A stretch of DNA of 6,211 nucleotides. Source: Contendibacter sp031732755. GTDB taxonomy: Bacteria; Pseudomonadota; Gammaproteobacteria; Competibacterales; Competibacteraceae. Made by a program: the position numbers and the translations under genes. Positions 1 through 5,451 of the stretch are shown piece after piece (position 1 is the first letter of the stretch; each line of letters opens with the position of its first letter). The stretch is taken from positions 1 through 6,211 of the forward strand of contig JAVMKI010000010.1 of assembly GCA_031732755.1 (NCBI GenBank), in the 5' to 3' direction. The notes beneath the pieces were generated by a model. It saw only the letters and a program-made list of their open reading frames with translations. It did no database searches and had not been told where the DNA came from.

Positions 1-13
1 CCGCTTCGAGCGG
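1..13. repeat. Short perfect hairpin at window edge
   Basis: Arms CCGCT and AGCGG enclose a TCG loop. It is cut by the window edge, so a longer structure cannot be excluded. It sits in the open frame of the DUF927 gene but could equally be structure in an upstream non-coding region. Confidence 0.4.
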
Positions 14-1947
14 CTCACGAACTAAAGCCCCCGGCTCTGCCGGGGGATACTTACTCTGTTGATATTGAAGAAAATAATTCTTCAAAAAGTGGGACGGAAG
101 GCGATTTTGAAACCGTCCCAGCCGTCCCAGGCACTGGCGAAACCGTCCCAGCCGGCCCGTTGCGGCCGTACTTTTTCATGGTAAGAGCCGACAAAAGCTG
201 TCTGAGCGCGTGCCCCGATTTGGCGAAACGCCATGAAGTTGATGTGCCCGGCCTTTACTATGTGCCTGTCGTACAAGAAAAAAACGGGAAGGATACCCAA
301 TCGAAGCATGGCGACCCGGTATGGATTTCCATCCCGTTTGAGTTGTTGGCGACGACGGACGACGGTCAAGGCCACGGGCACGGCCTTGCGTTGCGGTTCC
401 TCTCGATTCATGGCCATGCCCACACCTGGACCTTGCCGCGCGCCCTGCTGGTCATGGAAGGCCGGGAGTTGTTTCAAAAATTATACGACATGGGCTTTCA
501 CATGTCGGTGACGGACAACGCCTTCCACCGCCTGCGAGAGTATTTGAACCGTGCCCGGTCGGAAGTTGCAGATATGCCAAAGGCCCTGAGCGTCGCCCGG
601 ACTGGCTGGGCAACGGGCGGGCGCTTCATCTTGCCCGATGAGATATTCGGCGCGAACGGTTCGGATATTTTCTACCAATCCGACGACCCGCGCCCTTCCC
701 CCTACACGTTGCGGGGGAGCTTGGAAGGGTGGCGGAACGGGGTGGCGGTTCCCGCCGCACCTTACGATCTACCGGTCTTCGCCCTCTCGTGCGCGTTCGC
801 CGGCCCGCTGCTGGAACCGTTGCGCATCGAGAGCGGCGGTTTTCACTTTGAGGGACTCACGTCCACCGGCAAGACCAGCGCGCAACGCTTCGCCCTGTCG
901 GTTTGGGGCGACTCGCGCGAACTGCTGCAAACCTGGAACGGGACGCGGGTTGGCGTTGAGCTGGTCACCGCTGCTTATTCCGACACCCTGCTAGTGTTGG
1001 ATGAGATTGGACAGGCGGACCCCAAGGCGATCGGGGAAATCGTCTATCTGATCTGCAACGAGAATGGCCGAACGCGCGGCAACGTCCGGCTGACCCATCG
1101 CGCCAATCTACGCTGGCGGACCTTGCTGCTGTCCAGTGGCGAAAAATCCCTTTCGCAAGTCATGGCCGGTCCTGGCGGATTTCCGCCCGCCGCCGGTCAA
1201 GAAACCCGGCTGGCTCATATCCCCGTGGACGTGGACGGCGCGGGCATCTTCGCCGGGCTTGCGGAGCCAGACCGCCGAAAGGCGTTGCTGGGCGACATCG
1301 GCCAAGCGGCCAAGCGGAACCACGGCCACGCGGCCCGCGCCTTTTTGACCCGGTTGACGGCTCCCGACGGTTTACCCGATCCCGAAGAGACCGCCGCCCT
1401 GGTGAAGTCCAAGGCCGCGCGCCTGGCTGGGGCGGATTCCACGAACGAGATTGACCGGGTGGCGTTGCGGTTCGCCCTGGTCGGTTTTGCCGGCGAACTC
1501 GCCACGCGCTGGGGTATCACCGGTTGGGAACACGGCCGCGCCTTGGAAGCCGCCGCCGCGATGTTCGAGCGCTGGAAAGCCCACTGGGGCGCGGCCAATC
1601 GGGATGAGACCTTGTTTTTGTTGCGCTGCAACGAATGGCTGGCCGAACACCAAACCGGCTCATTCGCCGAAATCAACCCGCTCGACAAGAACGTTTTGAA
1701 TGAGCAACGCATGACCAGCCTACGGCCGTTCTACGGGTACACGGCACTCAGGGATGAACGGCGGACCTTCTACCTGAACGCGGCGGGTTGGAAGGACTTG
1801 ACGCGGCTTCATGGGCGAGGGGTAGCCCTCAGCGCCCTGAAGCGAGTCAACCGGTTGGAGGGTGGCGGGAGTGGCGACGGTGGCCAGCGCGAGCGCATCA
1901 ATGGGGAGCGGCAACGATTCTATGTCATCCACACGGAGGGGGATTGA
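1..1947 (+). CDS. DUF927-type replicative helicase/ATPase, 5'-incomplete
   Basis: This is the C-terminal part of a DUF927-family P-loop ATPase, a group common in prophages and integrative elements and thought to act as a replicative helicase, often joined to a primase/TOPRIM module. The Walker A motif GLTSTGKTS has its lysine codon at 871-873. Walker B LLVLDEI has its acidic pair at 1000-1005. A sensor-like LLLSSGE follows near 1126-1146, and a C-terminal winged-helix-like segment ends in QRFYVIH. The frame is open from base 1 to TGA 1945-1947 (648 visible residues). The first candidate starts (TTG 160, ATG 178) have no ribosome binding site, so the true start probably lies upstream and the missing N-terminus may hold a primase domain. 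Residues encoded by 61-159 form a Ser/Thr/Pro-rich linker with repeated ETVPA, built from the GGGACGG DNA repeat. The alternative is that 1-159 is non-coding leader, which its hairpins and AT-rich tract would also fit. The family call is firm; the exact start is not. Confidence 0.85.
   Translation, partial: PLRAAHELKPPALPGDTYSVDIEENNSSKSGTEGDFETVPAVPGTGETVPAGPLRPYFFMVRADKSCLSACPDLAKRHEVDVPGLYYVPVVQEKNGKDTQSKHGDPVWISIPFELLATTDDGQGHGHGLALRFLSIHGHAHTWTLPRALLVMEGRELFQKLYDMGFHMSVTDNAFHRLREYLNRARSEVADMPKALSVARTGWATGGRFILPDEIFGANGSDIFYQSDDPRPSPYTLRGSLEGWRNGVAVPAAPYDLPVFALSCAFAGPLLEPLRIESGGFHFEGLTSTGKTSAQRFALSVWGDSRELLQTWNGTRVGVELVTAAYSDTLLVLDEIGQADPKAIGEIVYLICNENGRTRGNVRLTHRANLRWRTLLLSSGEKSLSQVMAGPGGFPPAAGQETRLAHIPVDVDGAGIFAGLAEPDRRKALLGDIGQAAKRNHGHAARAFLTRLTAPDGLPDPEETAALVKSKAARLAGADSTNEIDRVALRFALVGFAGELATRWGITGWEHGRALEAAAAMFERWKAHWGAANRDETLFLLRCNEWLAEHQTGSFAEINPLDKNVLNEQRMTSLRPFYGYTALRDERRTFYLNAAGWKDLTRLHGRGVALSALKRVNRLEGGGSGDGGQRERINGERQRFYVIHTEGD
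28..46. repeat. GC-rich hairpin, terminator-like stem
   Basis: Perfect 8-bp arms CCCCCGGC and GCCGGGGG enclose a TCT loop. No T-run follows on the plus strand. On the minus strand the stem is followed by CTTTAG, a poor U-tract. It could be a weak terminator or a structural element ahead of the AT-rich and repeat region. It lies inside the open reading frame of the DUF927 gene, which argues against a simple terminator if that frame is translated here. Confidence 0.4.
65..85. repeat. AT-rich inverted repeat beside the left GGGACGG cluster
   Basis: Arms TTGAAGAA (65-72) and TTCTTCAA (78-85) surround AATAA. It lies in a short AT-rich island just before the GGGACGG repeats. An AT-rich island also sits beside the right cluster (2008-2049). 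This pairing of repeats with AT-rich DNA resembles the layout of an iteron origin, but could be chance. Confidence 0.4.
90..155. repeat. Left GGGACGG repeat cluster (four copies)
   Basis: One forward GGGACGG (91-97) and three reverse copies CCGTCCC (113-119, 122-128, 143-149). TGGGACGG at 90-97 and CCGTCCCA at 113-120 form an inverted repeat. A 16-bp word starting GAAACCGTCCCAG is repeated exactly at 109-124 and 139-154, 30 bp apart, so it stays in frame and encodes ETVPA twice. The same word core recurs in the gap after the helicase gene, where it is not coding. A protein linker need alone therefore does not explain it. It is probably an iteron set bound by a replication or partition protein. 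Confidence 0.7.
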
Positions 1948-1954
1948 TGCCGCT

Positions 1955-2074
1955 GGGACGGCTTGGGACGGTTTTAAAATTGAAACCGTCCCAGGAATTG
2001 CCAGGAATTGAAACAATAAGATGATGATCTTGAATAGTAATTATTTCTTGGGACGGTTGGGACGGCTGGGACGG
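1955..2074. repeat. Right GGGACGG repeat cluster (six copies)
   Basis: Forward copies of GGGACGG lie at 1955-1961, 1965-1971, 2050-2056, 2059-2065 and 2068-2074, and one reverse copy at 1986-1992. The last three forward copies are spaced exactly 9 bp apart. TGGGACGGTTT (1964-1974) and AAACCGTCCCA (1983-1993) form a perfect 11-bp inverted repeat around an 8-bp AT-rich spacer. The word matches the left cluster at 91-149, so the repeats bracket the visible helicase gene. Confidence 0.8.
1991..2010. repeat. Tandem 10-bp direct repeat
   Basis: CCAGGAATTG occurs twice back to back. The first copy overlaps the end of the reverse GGGACGG copy, between that inverted repeat and the AT-rich tract. It may be a slippage product or part of a binding array. 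Confidence 0.7.
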
Positions 2075-2152
2075 CATGTTTGTATCCGGTCGGTTGAAGG
2101 TACTCCCAGGCGCTCAACCACGGGTCATCGCGAAAGGCGCGGGAAAACAGAC

Positions 2153-2161
2153 TTTTCCACA
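2153..2161 (+). promoter_or_regulatory. DnaA-box match
   Basis: TTTTCCACA fits the DnaA box consensus TTWTNCACA exactly. A 9-mer of this degeneracy can occur by chance. Its place about 80 bp from an iteron array and a replication gene makes it more credible. Confidence 0.4.
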
Positions 2162-2186
2162 TTTCCATGCAAACACACAGACTTAG

Positions 2187-2507
2187 ATGACTTCCAGCCT
2201 GCTGAATCGCATCTCCATCGCCGCCGTCACTGGCCATTGGCCATTGGCCCTGGTGAACGACATCCGCCGCGCCCTGGTGGCTGGACTCCCGGCGAAGGAC
2301 CGCCGCGCGTATCGCAACGCGCTACTGCGAAAAGCCGCCGGCCTGCTGGAGGATTCGAGTTGCTGGGCGCGGGCGACAGCCATCTCGGAAATCCTGGCCC
2401 GACAAAGCCGGTTTCAGTCCGATCCGTTCCAGCGACTACTGGCTGAGGCGCAACAAGCCGCGCCGATCCCAGAAACAACCCGGCAAATTTTTGCCCTTCT
2501 GAAATAA
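2187..2507 (+). CDS. Small hypothetical protein upstream of the capsid module
   Basis: A 106-residue, mainly helical-looking protein without signal peptide or membrane segment. I do not recognise a family. The start is well bounded: an in-frame TAG sits immediately before ATG 2187, and no ATG, GTG or TTG lies between. No clear Shine-Dalgarno sequence precedes it. Arginine- and alanine-rich stretches (around IRRALVAGL and RRAYRNALLRKA) suggest an amphipathic, possibly nucleic-acid- or protein-binding chain. It lies between the putative origin and the prohead protease, 42 bp before the latter, so it may be a packaging or capsid accessory factor or belong to replication. Position alone does not decide. 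A 7-bp tandem word TGGCCAT (2231-2244) lies within it. Confidence 0.65.
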   Translation: MTSSLLNRISIAAVTGHWPLALVNDIRRALVAGLPAKDRRAYRNALLRKAAGLLEDSSCWARATAISEILARQSRFQSDPFQRLLAEAQQAAPIPETTRQIFALLK

Positions 2508-2549
2508 ATCCCGTTTATTTTTCAGAAAAAACCATGGTTTCATCTCGAC

Positions 2550-3347
2550 ATGGACATTCTCATTTTCGATGAAATCACCGCCGCCATGGCGCAACGGGTG
2601 GTCAACCAATTGCGCGAACAACCCACCGAGCCGGTCACGGTCCTGGTGAACTCCCCCGGCGGCGATTTGGCCGCTGGCCTGGCGATCTTGAACGCCCTCC
2701 GCGCCCATCGCGCGACTGTTGCCGTGCAGATTGAAGGCATCGCGGCATCCGCCGCCACTCTGCTTTGCTGCGTGGGCACGGTCCGCATGGCTGACGGCGC
2801 GGCGCTGATGGTTCACGCCCCATGGATGAGCATCACCGGCAACGCCACCGATCTGCGGGACAGTGCCGAGGGGCTTGACGCCATGGCCGCCGGCATGGCG
2901 GCCGCCTACCGCGCCAAGACCGGCCGGCCCGCCGCCGAAATTGACCGGCTGTTGGATGGCCGGGACCACTGGTTCACCGCCGACGAAGCCCTTCGCTTCG
3001 GGCTGATCGACGAAATTACCCCGGCCCGGCGCGTTGCCGCCAAGCTGGGCAACTTGAAATTGCCTGAAAGGTTCAAATTCATGGCTGAAAATACTGAAGT
3101 CACCCGTACCCAATCGCCTACCGCCGACGTGGTAGCGCTCCAAGACGCCGCCGCTAAAGCTGCCCTAACCCGCGAACAGGAGCGCCGCCGCGAAATTCGC
3201 GGCCGTCTGACGGGAAGCCTGGCCAAGCGCCAGGAGTTGCAGCAAGTGCTGAGCGAGTGTCTGGACGATATGCACTGCACGCCCGAAATGGCGAGCGCGC
3301 GGCCGAGCCGCTCGGCGGTTCATGGGCGCTTCCGCCCGACGCGGTGA
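2550..3347 (+). CDS. ClpP-like prohead (capsid maturation) protease with scaffold-like tail
   Basis: This is a ClpP/SppA-fold serine protease of the phage prohead type, which removes scaffold during capsid maturation. Visible motifs are NSPGGD (34-39), the nucleophile Ser67 in GIAASAA, His89 in MVHAPW and Asp139 in GRDHWFTADEA, followed by GLIDEI, so the full triad is present. Residues from about 178 (MAENTEV) form a charged, coiled-coil-like scaffold or delta domain rich in Glu, Arg and Gln. ATG 2550 was chosen because the frame is closed by TAA 2505-2507 and has no other standard start. Its ribosome binding site is weak. The frame overlaps the capsid frame and ends at TGA 3345-3347. The last residues (after about MASAR) look unlike a natural tail. 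In related phages protease and capsid protein are often one polypeptide, so this end may result from a frame change near 3290-3305. Confidence 0.88.
   Translation: MDILIFDEITAAMAQRVVNQLREQPTEPVTVLVNSPGGDLAAGLAILNALRAHRATVAVQIEGIAASAATLLCCVGTVRMADGAALMVHAPWMSITGNATDLRDSAEGLDAMAAGMAAAYRAKTGRPAAEIDRLLDGRDHWFTADEALRFGLIDEITPARRVAAKLGNLKLPERFKFMAENTEVTRTQSPTADVVALQDAAAKAALTREQERRREIRGRLTGSLAKRQELQQVLSECLDDMHCTPEMASARPSRSAVHGRFRPTR
3066..3083 (+). promoter_or_regulatory. Internal ribosome binding site and start for a scaffold product
   Basis: GAAAGG (3066-3071) lies 9 nt before ATG 3081, in frame with the protease gene at codon 178, exactly where the protease domain ends and the scaffold-like segment begins. 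Nested scaffold starts inside prohead protease genes are known (lambda C/Nu3, Mu I/Z). Here use of the start is an inference from position and spacing. Confidence 0.45.
3257..3347 (+). other. Protease/capsid overlap with -1 frame change
   Basis: The protease frame and the capsid frame overlap by about 90 nt. Joining them needs a -1 shift (or +2). The best junction is the CG-repeat tract around 3293-3302: reading MASAR in the first frame then AAEPLGGSW in the second gives a smooth chain. Loss of one CG unit from a longer CG run would produce exactly this arrangement. No canonical X XXY YYZ slippery heptamer is evident at the junction, so mutation, assembly error or true separate genes are at least as likely as programmed frameshifting. 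The combined length, about 648 codons, fits a fused protease-capsid protein. Confidence 0.6.
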
Positions 3348-4495
3348 CCATGCCCGCCGGCCCCATGACACGCGAATTCCGCGCCGCTGAACGCGCCGCC
3401 CACATTGGTAATCCGACGGCCTTTGGTGGCTTTGGTGGTCGTGAATTCATTCGCGCCGCCGCTGACTCCCTGGCGATCCGCATGGGCACGCCGCCCAAGC
3501 AGGTTCACCCGGCCGCCGCCGACTTCCGGGAAATGCCCCTCACCGCCATGGCTGGACTCTGCCTGAACGCCGCCGGGCAAAGCGTCGTGGGTAAATCGCG
3601 TTCCAGCGTGATCCATGCCGCGATGACGACCAGTGATTTCCCCGAACTGCTGGGCACGACCGCGAACCGTTCCTTGGTCACCCGCTTCGAGGCCCTGGTG
3701 AGCGACCATCGGCAACTGTGCGAGTCCGGCAACCTGGTCGATTTCAAGGAAAGCAAAGTGGTGAATGTCTCGTTCCTGCCCGGTCTTGAGCGCAAATACG
3801 AGGGTAGCGAAATCAAGTTCGGAGCGATCACGGACGGCGCGGAATCCTACCGACTGGCCACCTATGCGCGCGGGATGATTTTCACCCGCGAAGCGATGAT
3901 TAACGATGATTTGGACGCCTTTGGCGCGCTGCTGCGCACCGCCGCCAATGCGGCCGCTCGGCTGGAGCGCGATCTCGTCTTTGGCGTGCTGACCGGCAAC
4001 CCGACAATGGCGGATGGTACTGCCTTGTTCCATGCCAACCGTGCGAACCTGGATTCGACCCATGCCACGACTGGCGTGGCGGGTCTGGGCACGGCCCGCG
4101 CCTTGATGCGGAAGCAGAAGGATTCAAGCGGCGGTTTTGTCCTGACGAATCCGCGGTTCATCGTGTGCCCGGTTGCCGAGGAAGCGACGGCTGAAGCCCT
4201 GGTGGCGAGTTTGACCTTTCGCCCGGAAGCGAACGTCGAACAGCAAACGCCCGGCTGGGTGAAGGCCCTCGTCGTCGTCGCTGATCCACGCTTGGACGAA
4301 TCTGACGCCGCCGACTGGTACTTGTTGAGTGATCCCGCCGTTGCGCCCGTGATCCGGCTGGGCTATCTCAATGGTGTCACCGTGCCCACGGTGGAACAGG
4401 ATGCGGATTTCGACCGCGACACCATGAAATTCAAAATCCGGTTTGACATCGCCTGTACGGCGGTCGGCTATGCCGGCGCGGTGAAGATGGCGTAA
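3257..4495 (+). CDS. Major capsid protein, Mu gpT-like / HK97-fold type
   Basis: This is the main shell protein of the capsid. The central segment with FTREAMINDDLDAFG, then AAARLERDLVFGVL, then ADGTALFHANRANL matches the conserved core of Mu gpT-like capsid proteins and the capsid half of protease/capsid fusion proteins. The C-terminus ends in a beta-rich stretch (FKIRFDIACTAVGYAGAVKMA minus its first residue in fold terms), as expected for the last capsid strands. The open frame begins near GTG 3257. If made independently, ATG 3350 is the likelier start: it is 2 nt after the protease stop (TGA 3345-3347), which fits stop-restart coupling and gives 381 residues. The upstream in-frame segment ERAAEPLGGSWALPPDAVTM looks like real protein, favouring an ancestral or recoded fusion with the protease. 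No Shine-Dalgarno sequence precedes either start. The stop codon is 7 nt before the next gene. Confidence 0.85.
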   Translation: MSGRYALHARNGERAAEPLGGSWALPPDAVTMPAGPMTREFRAAERAAHIGNPTAFGGFGGREFIRAAADSLAIRMGTPPKQVHPAAADFREMPLTAMAGLCLNAAGQSVVGKSRSSVIHAAMTTSDFPELLGTTANRSLVTRFEALVSDHRQLCESGNLVDFKESKVVNVSFLPGLERKYEGSEIKFGAITDGAESYRLATYARGMIFTREAMINDDLDAFGALLRTAANAAARLERDLVFGVLTGNPTMADGTALFHANRANLDSTHATTGVAGLGTARALMRKQKDSSGGFVLTNPRFIVCPVAEEATAEALVASLTFRPEANVEQQTPGWVKALVVVADPRLDESDAADWYLLSDPAVAPVIRLGYLNGVTVPTVEQDADFDRDTMKFKIRFDIACTAVGYAGAVKMA

Positions 4496-4502
4496 TTCCA
4501 CC

Positions 4503-4784
4503 ATGACGCCGCCCGCCTTTTGCCAACCCGATCCGAATCGCCTCAGTCCGCTGGCGAAAGCCTGCGCGCTGGAGGCGCTTGAAGTCCTGGGAAGTCCCGA
4601 CCATCACGCCCTCGTGACGACCACCGCGAACATGGCACCACAGCACATCATGGCGATGTTGCTGCGCACCATCGGAAAACTGGCCTGTAGCGAGGCGACG
4701 ACCGAGGAAATTCGCGGAGCATTGCTCATGGCAACGGCCTGGATTTCAGCGGCCGCTGAGGCCATGGCCGCGCAAAATCACTGA
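4503..4784 (+). CDS. Small hypothetical protein downstream of capsid gene
   Basis: A 93-residue protein with no family that I recognise. It is Ala- and Met-rich and looks helical throughout (for example MAMLLRTIGKLA and GALLMATAWISAAAEAMAA). No signal peptide is apparent. The C-terminal helix is hydrophobic but broken by polar residues, so it is probably not a membrane anchor. The start ATG 4503 lies 7 nt after the capsid stop, so it is probably co-transcribed and perhaps translationally coupled. In phages this position often holds a head-completion or decoration protein, but nothing in the sequence proves that. Confidence 0.65.
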   Translation: MTPPAFCQPDPNRLSPLAKACALEALEVLGSPDHHALVTTTANMAPQHIMAMLLRTIGKLACSEATTEEIRGALLMATAWISAAAEAMAAQNH

Positions 4785-4803
4785 ACAACCGGGGGAACGA
4801 GCG

Positions 4804-4944
4804 ATGCGGGCGAGACAGTGCAAGGCCATAGCCCCGCGTCGCCACCGGGGCGTTAAATGGCCCGCACACCGGCCGCCACCCGCCAACCTCCTTGGCGGGT
4901 TTCGGAATCTCCCCGCCGGCCCAGCGTGGAAAACTGGAGGATAG
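4804..4944 (+). CDS. Possible 46-residue leader peptide
   Basis: ATG 4804 is preceded by GGGGGAA (4791-4797) at good spacing, the best ribosome binding site in this part of the window. The frame encodes a basic, proline-rich peptide ending in ANLLGGFRNLPAGPAWKTGG and a TAG at 4942-4944, 14 nt before the ribbon-helix-helix gene. The perfect hairpin 4879-4899 lies inside it. Short basic leaders of this look occur in phage regulatory regions, in my recollection including Ash-like frames of P4-type elements, but I could not verify this. It may control the next gene by attenuation or coupling, or be incidental. Confidence 0.35.
   Translation: MRARQCKAIAPRRHRGVKWPAHRPPPANLLGGFRNLPAGPAWKTGG
4879..4899 (+). 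promoter_or_regulatory. Perfect hairpin in leader of the RHH gene
   Basis: Arms CCCGCCAA (4879-4886) and TTGGCGGG (4892-4899) surround the pyrimidine loop CCTCC, followed by TTTCGG. The stem is terminator-like but the U-tract is only three bases, so it fits an attenuator or a structured leader better than a full terminator. The loop CCTCC is complementary to the GGAGG at 4936-4940, just upstream of the next gene's start, so pairing could hide that site. Confidence 0.5.
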
Positions 4945-4958
4945 GGGATACCAAGACT

Positions 4959-5189
4959 ATGAGCCAAGTTTCGGTTCGACTTGATGGCACGGCCTTTGAC
5001 CGCCTCAAGCGGTTGGCCAGCACCAGCGGCCAACCCTATGCCGCCATTATCAGCCGCGCCTTGGAAGTTCTGGACAGTTCCGCTAGCGATGGACTAGCGC
5101 CCGCTAGTGGACGGGTTTACGCCCAACTGGCCGAAGTGGAACGCCGCGCCTGGCGGAAGAAGGTCCGGCAATGGCGGGCGGAAGGCTGA
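4959..5189 (+). CDS. Small ribbon-helix-helix (CopG/Arc-like) DNA-binding protein
   Basis: The first 40 residues show the ribbon-helix-helix pattern: beta strand SQVSVRLD, helix GTAFDRLKRLASTSG, then helix PYAAIISRALEVLDSS. Such proteins bind DNA as dimers and act as small repressors, antitoxins or partition factors. A short linker (about 41-50) leads to a basic C-terminal helix (EVERRAWRKKVRQWR). I chose ATG 4959 (76 residues) over ATG 4857: the extra 34 residues are Pro/Arg-rich, overlap the leader hairpin and do not resemble the fold, and GGAGG/AGGGGA lie upstream of 4959. No toxin gene follows, so a regulator of element genes is likelier than an antitoxin. The target is unknown. Confidence 0.7.
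   Translation: MSQVSVRLDGTAFDRLKRLASTSGQPYAAIISRALEVLDSSASDGLAPASGRVYAQLAEVERRAWRKKVRQWRAEG
5093..5108. repeat. CTAG-containing inverted repeat inside the RHH gene
   Basis: ACTAGCG (5093-5099) and CGCTAGT (5102-5108) form a perfect palindrome with a 2-bp centre. Another palindrome, CGCTAGCG, lies just upstream (5081-5088). Three CTAG words within 28 bp is unusual, as CTAG is generally scarce in proteobacterial DNA. They fall in the codons for the linker between the DNA-binding domain and the basic tail, where protein sequence constraint is likely low. They could be an operator for the RHH protein itself. Confidence 0.5.
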
Positions 5190-5350
5190 GAGTTTCGGCG
5201 GTATCGCCAAGCGGATGTTCAAGGATCACGGCATCACCGGCCTGGATGGCTTGCCGTTGCACGGTTCCACCGTTCGCGGCATGGCCGCCGCCGGCCCGGC
5301 CGGGGTGGCGGGCTGAAAATCACCCATGTGGCTATATGGCGCGCTGGATC

Positions 5351-5385
5351 GGGGTCACTTTCCGGGGTCACTGGAGAAATCCAGT
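5351..5385. repeat. Direct repeat GGGGTCACT x2 with adjoining GAAA-loop hairpin
   Basis: GGGGTCACT occurs at 5351-5359 and 5364-5372 (13-bp period). The second copy runs into a hairpin with arms ACTGGA (5370-5375) and TCCAGT (5380-5385) and a GAAA tetraloop. Placed about 40-70 bp before the candidate att site, the repeats could be arm-type sites for an integrase or excisionase. The other possibility is a remnant of a transposon end. Confidence 0.5.
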
Positions 5386-5424
5386 AATGGAATCTGCTGG
5401 TAAAACAAACTATTGAATGGACAA

Positions 5425-5445
5425 TTGCAAGTCCTCTCTCGCCGG
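5425..5445. other. Candidate attachment site (tRNA 3'-end-like remnant)
   Basis: The segment CAAGTCCTCTCTCGCCGG resembles the T-loop and acceptor end of a bacterial tRNA (TTCRANTCC then acceptor strand), and a tRNA-style terminator follows seven bases later. There is no complete tRNA fold upstream and no CCA end. Integrated elements that insert at tRNA 3' ends leave such a partial copy at the far border. This is inference: the matching intact tRNA would lie outside the window. Confidence 0.35.
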
Positions 5446-5451
5446 AAATCG

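Larger units (their letters stand above)
1948..2186. other. Candidate iteron-type replication origin in a gene-free gap
   Basis: This gap between the helicase gene and the next gene contains six GGGACGG-type repeats, a tandem 10-bp repeat, an AT-rich stretch (about 2008-2049) with a small inverted repeat (AAGAT 2018-2022, ATCTT 2027-2031), and a DnaA-box match at 2153-2161. Iterons, AT-rich DNA and a DnaA box next to a replication gene are the usual parts of a plasmid or satellite origin. That is an inference from layout. The repeats could instead be operators controlling the downstream capsid genes. No clear sigma-70 promoter was recognised here. Confidence 0.5.

Noticed and set aside
91..149. 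CRISPR-like array
   Set aside because: The repeats are only 7-16 bp, occur in both orientations and have no uniform spacers, so they fit iterons or operators, not CRISPR.
82..477. Minus-strand frame with repeated WDG residues
   Set aside because: The repeats only reflect the GGGACGG words read in reverse, and the frame is antisense to the DUF927 gene.
2021..2446. Plus-strand frame of 141 codons across the repeat region
   Set aside because: It begins in the GGGACGG repeats and runs out of frame through the better-supported gene at 2187-2507. The product is Arg/Pro/Gly-rich without recognisable features.
2436..3143. Long minus-strand open frame (235 codons) opposite the prohead protease
   Set aside because: It is antisense to a gene with a complete ClpP-like triad, and its translation is a low-complexity Gly/His/Arg-rich chain typical of a shadow frame.
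3320..4063. Long minus-strand open frame (247 codons) opposite the capsid gene
   Set aside because: It is fully antisense to a recognised capsid gene, has no family motifs, and its length is explained by the GC-rich codon pattern of the plus-strand gene.
4857..4958. N-terminal extension of the RHH protein from ATG 4857
   Set aside because: The 34 added residues are Pro/Arg-rich, cover the leader hairpin and lack fold resemblance. ATG 4959 gives a standard-length RHH protein.
5107..5316. Frame ending in a segment like KRMFKDHGITGLDGLPLHG
   Set aside because: The last part looks slightly protein-like, but there is no ribosome binding site, it overlaps the RHH gene in another frame, and I recognise no family. 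At most it is a decayed remnant.
5400..5450. Complete tRNA gene before the terminator
   Set aside because: Only a T-arm/acceptor-like tail is visible. No D-arm, anticodon arm or matching 5' acceptor strand can be folded upstream.
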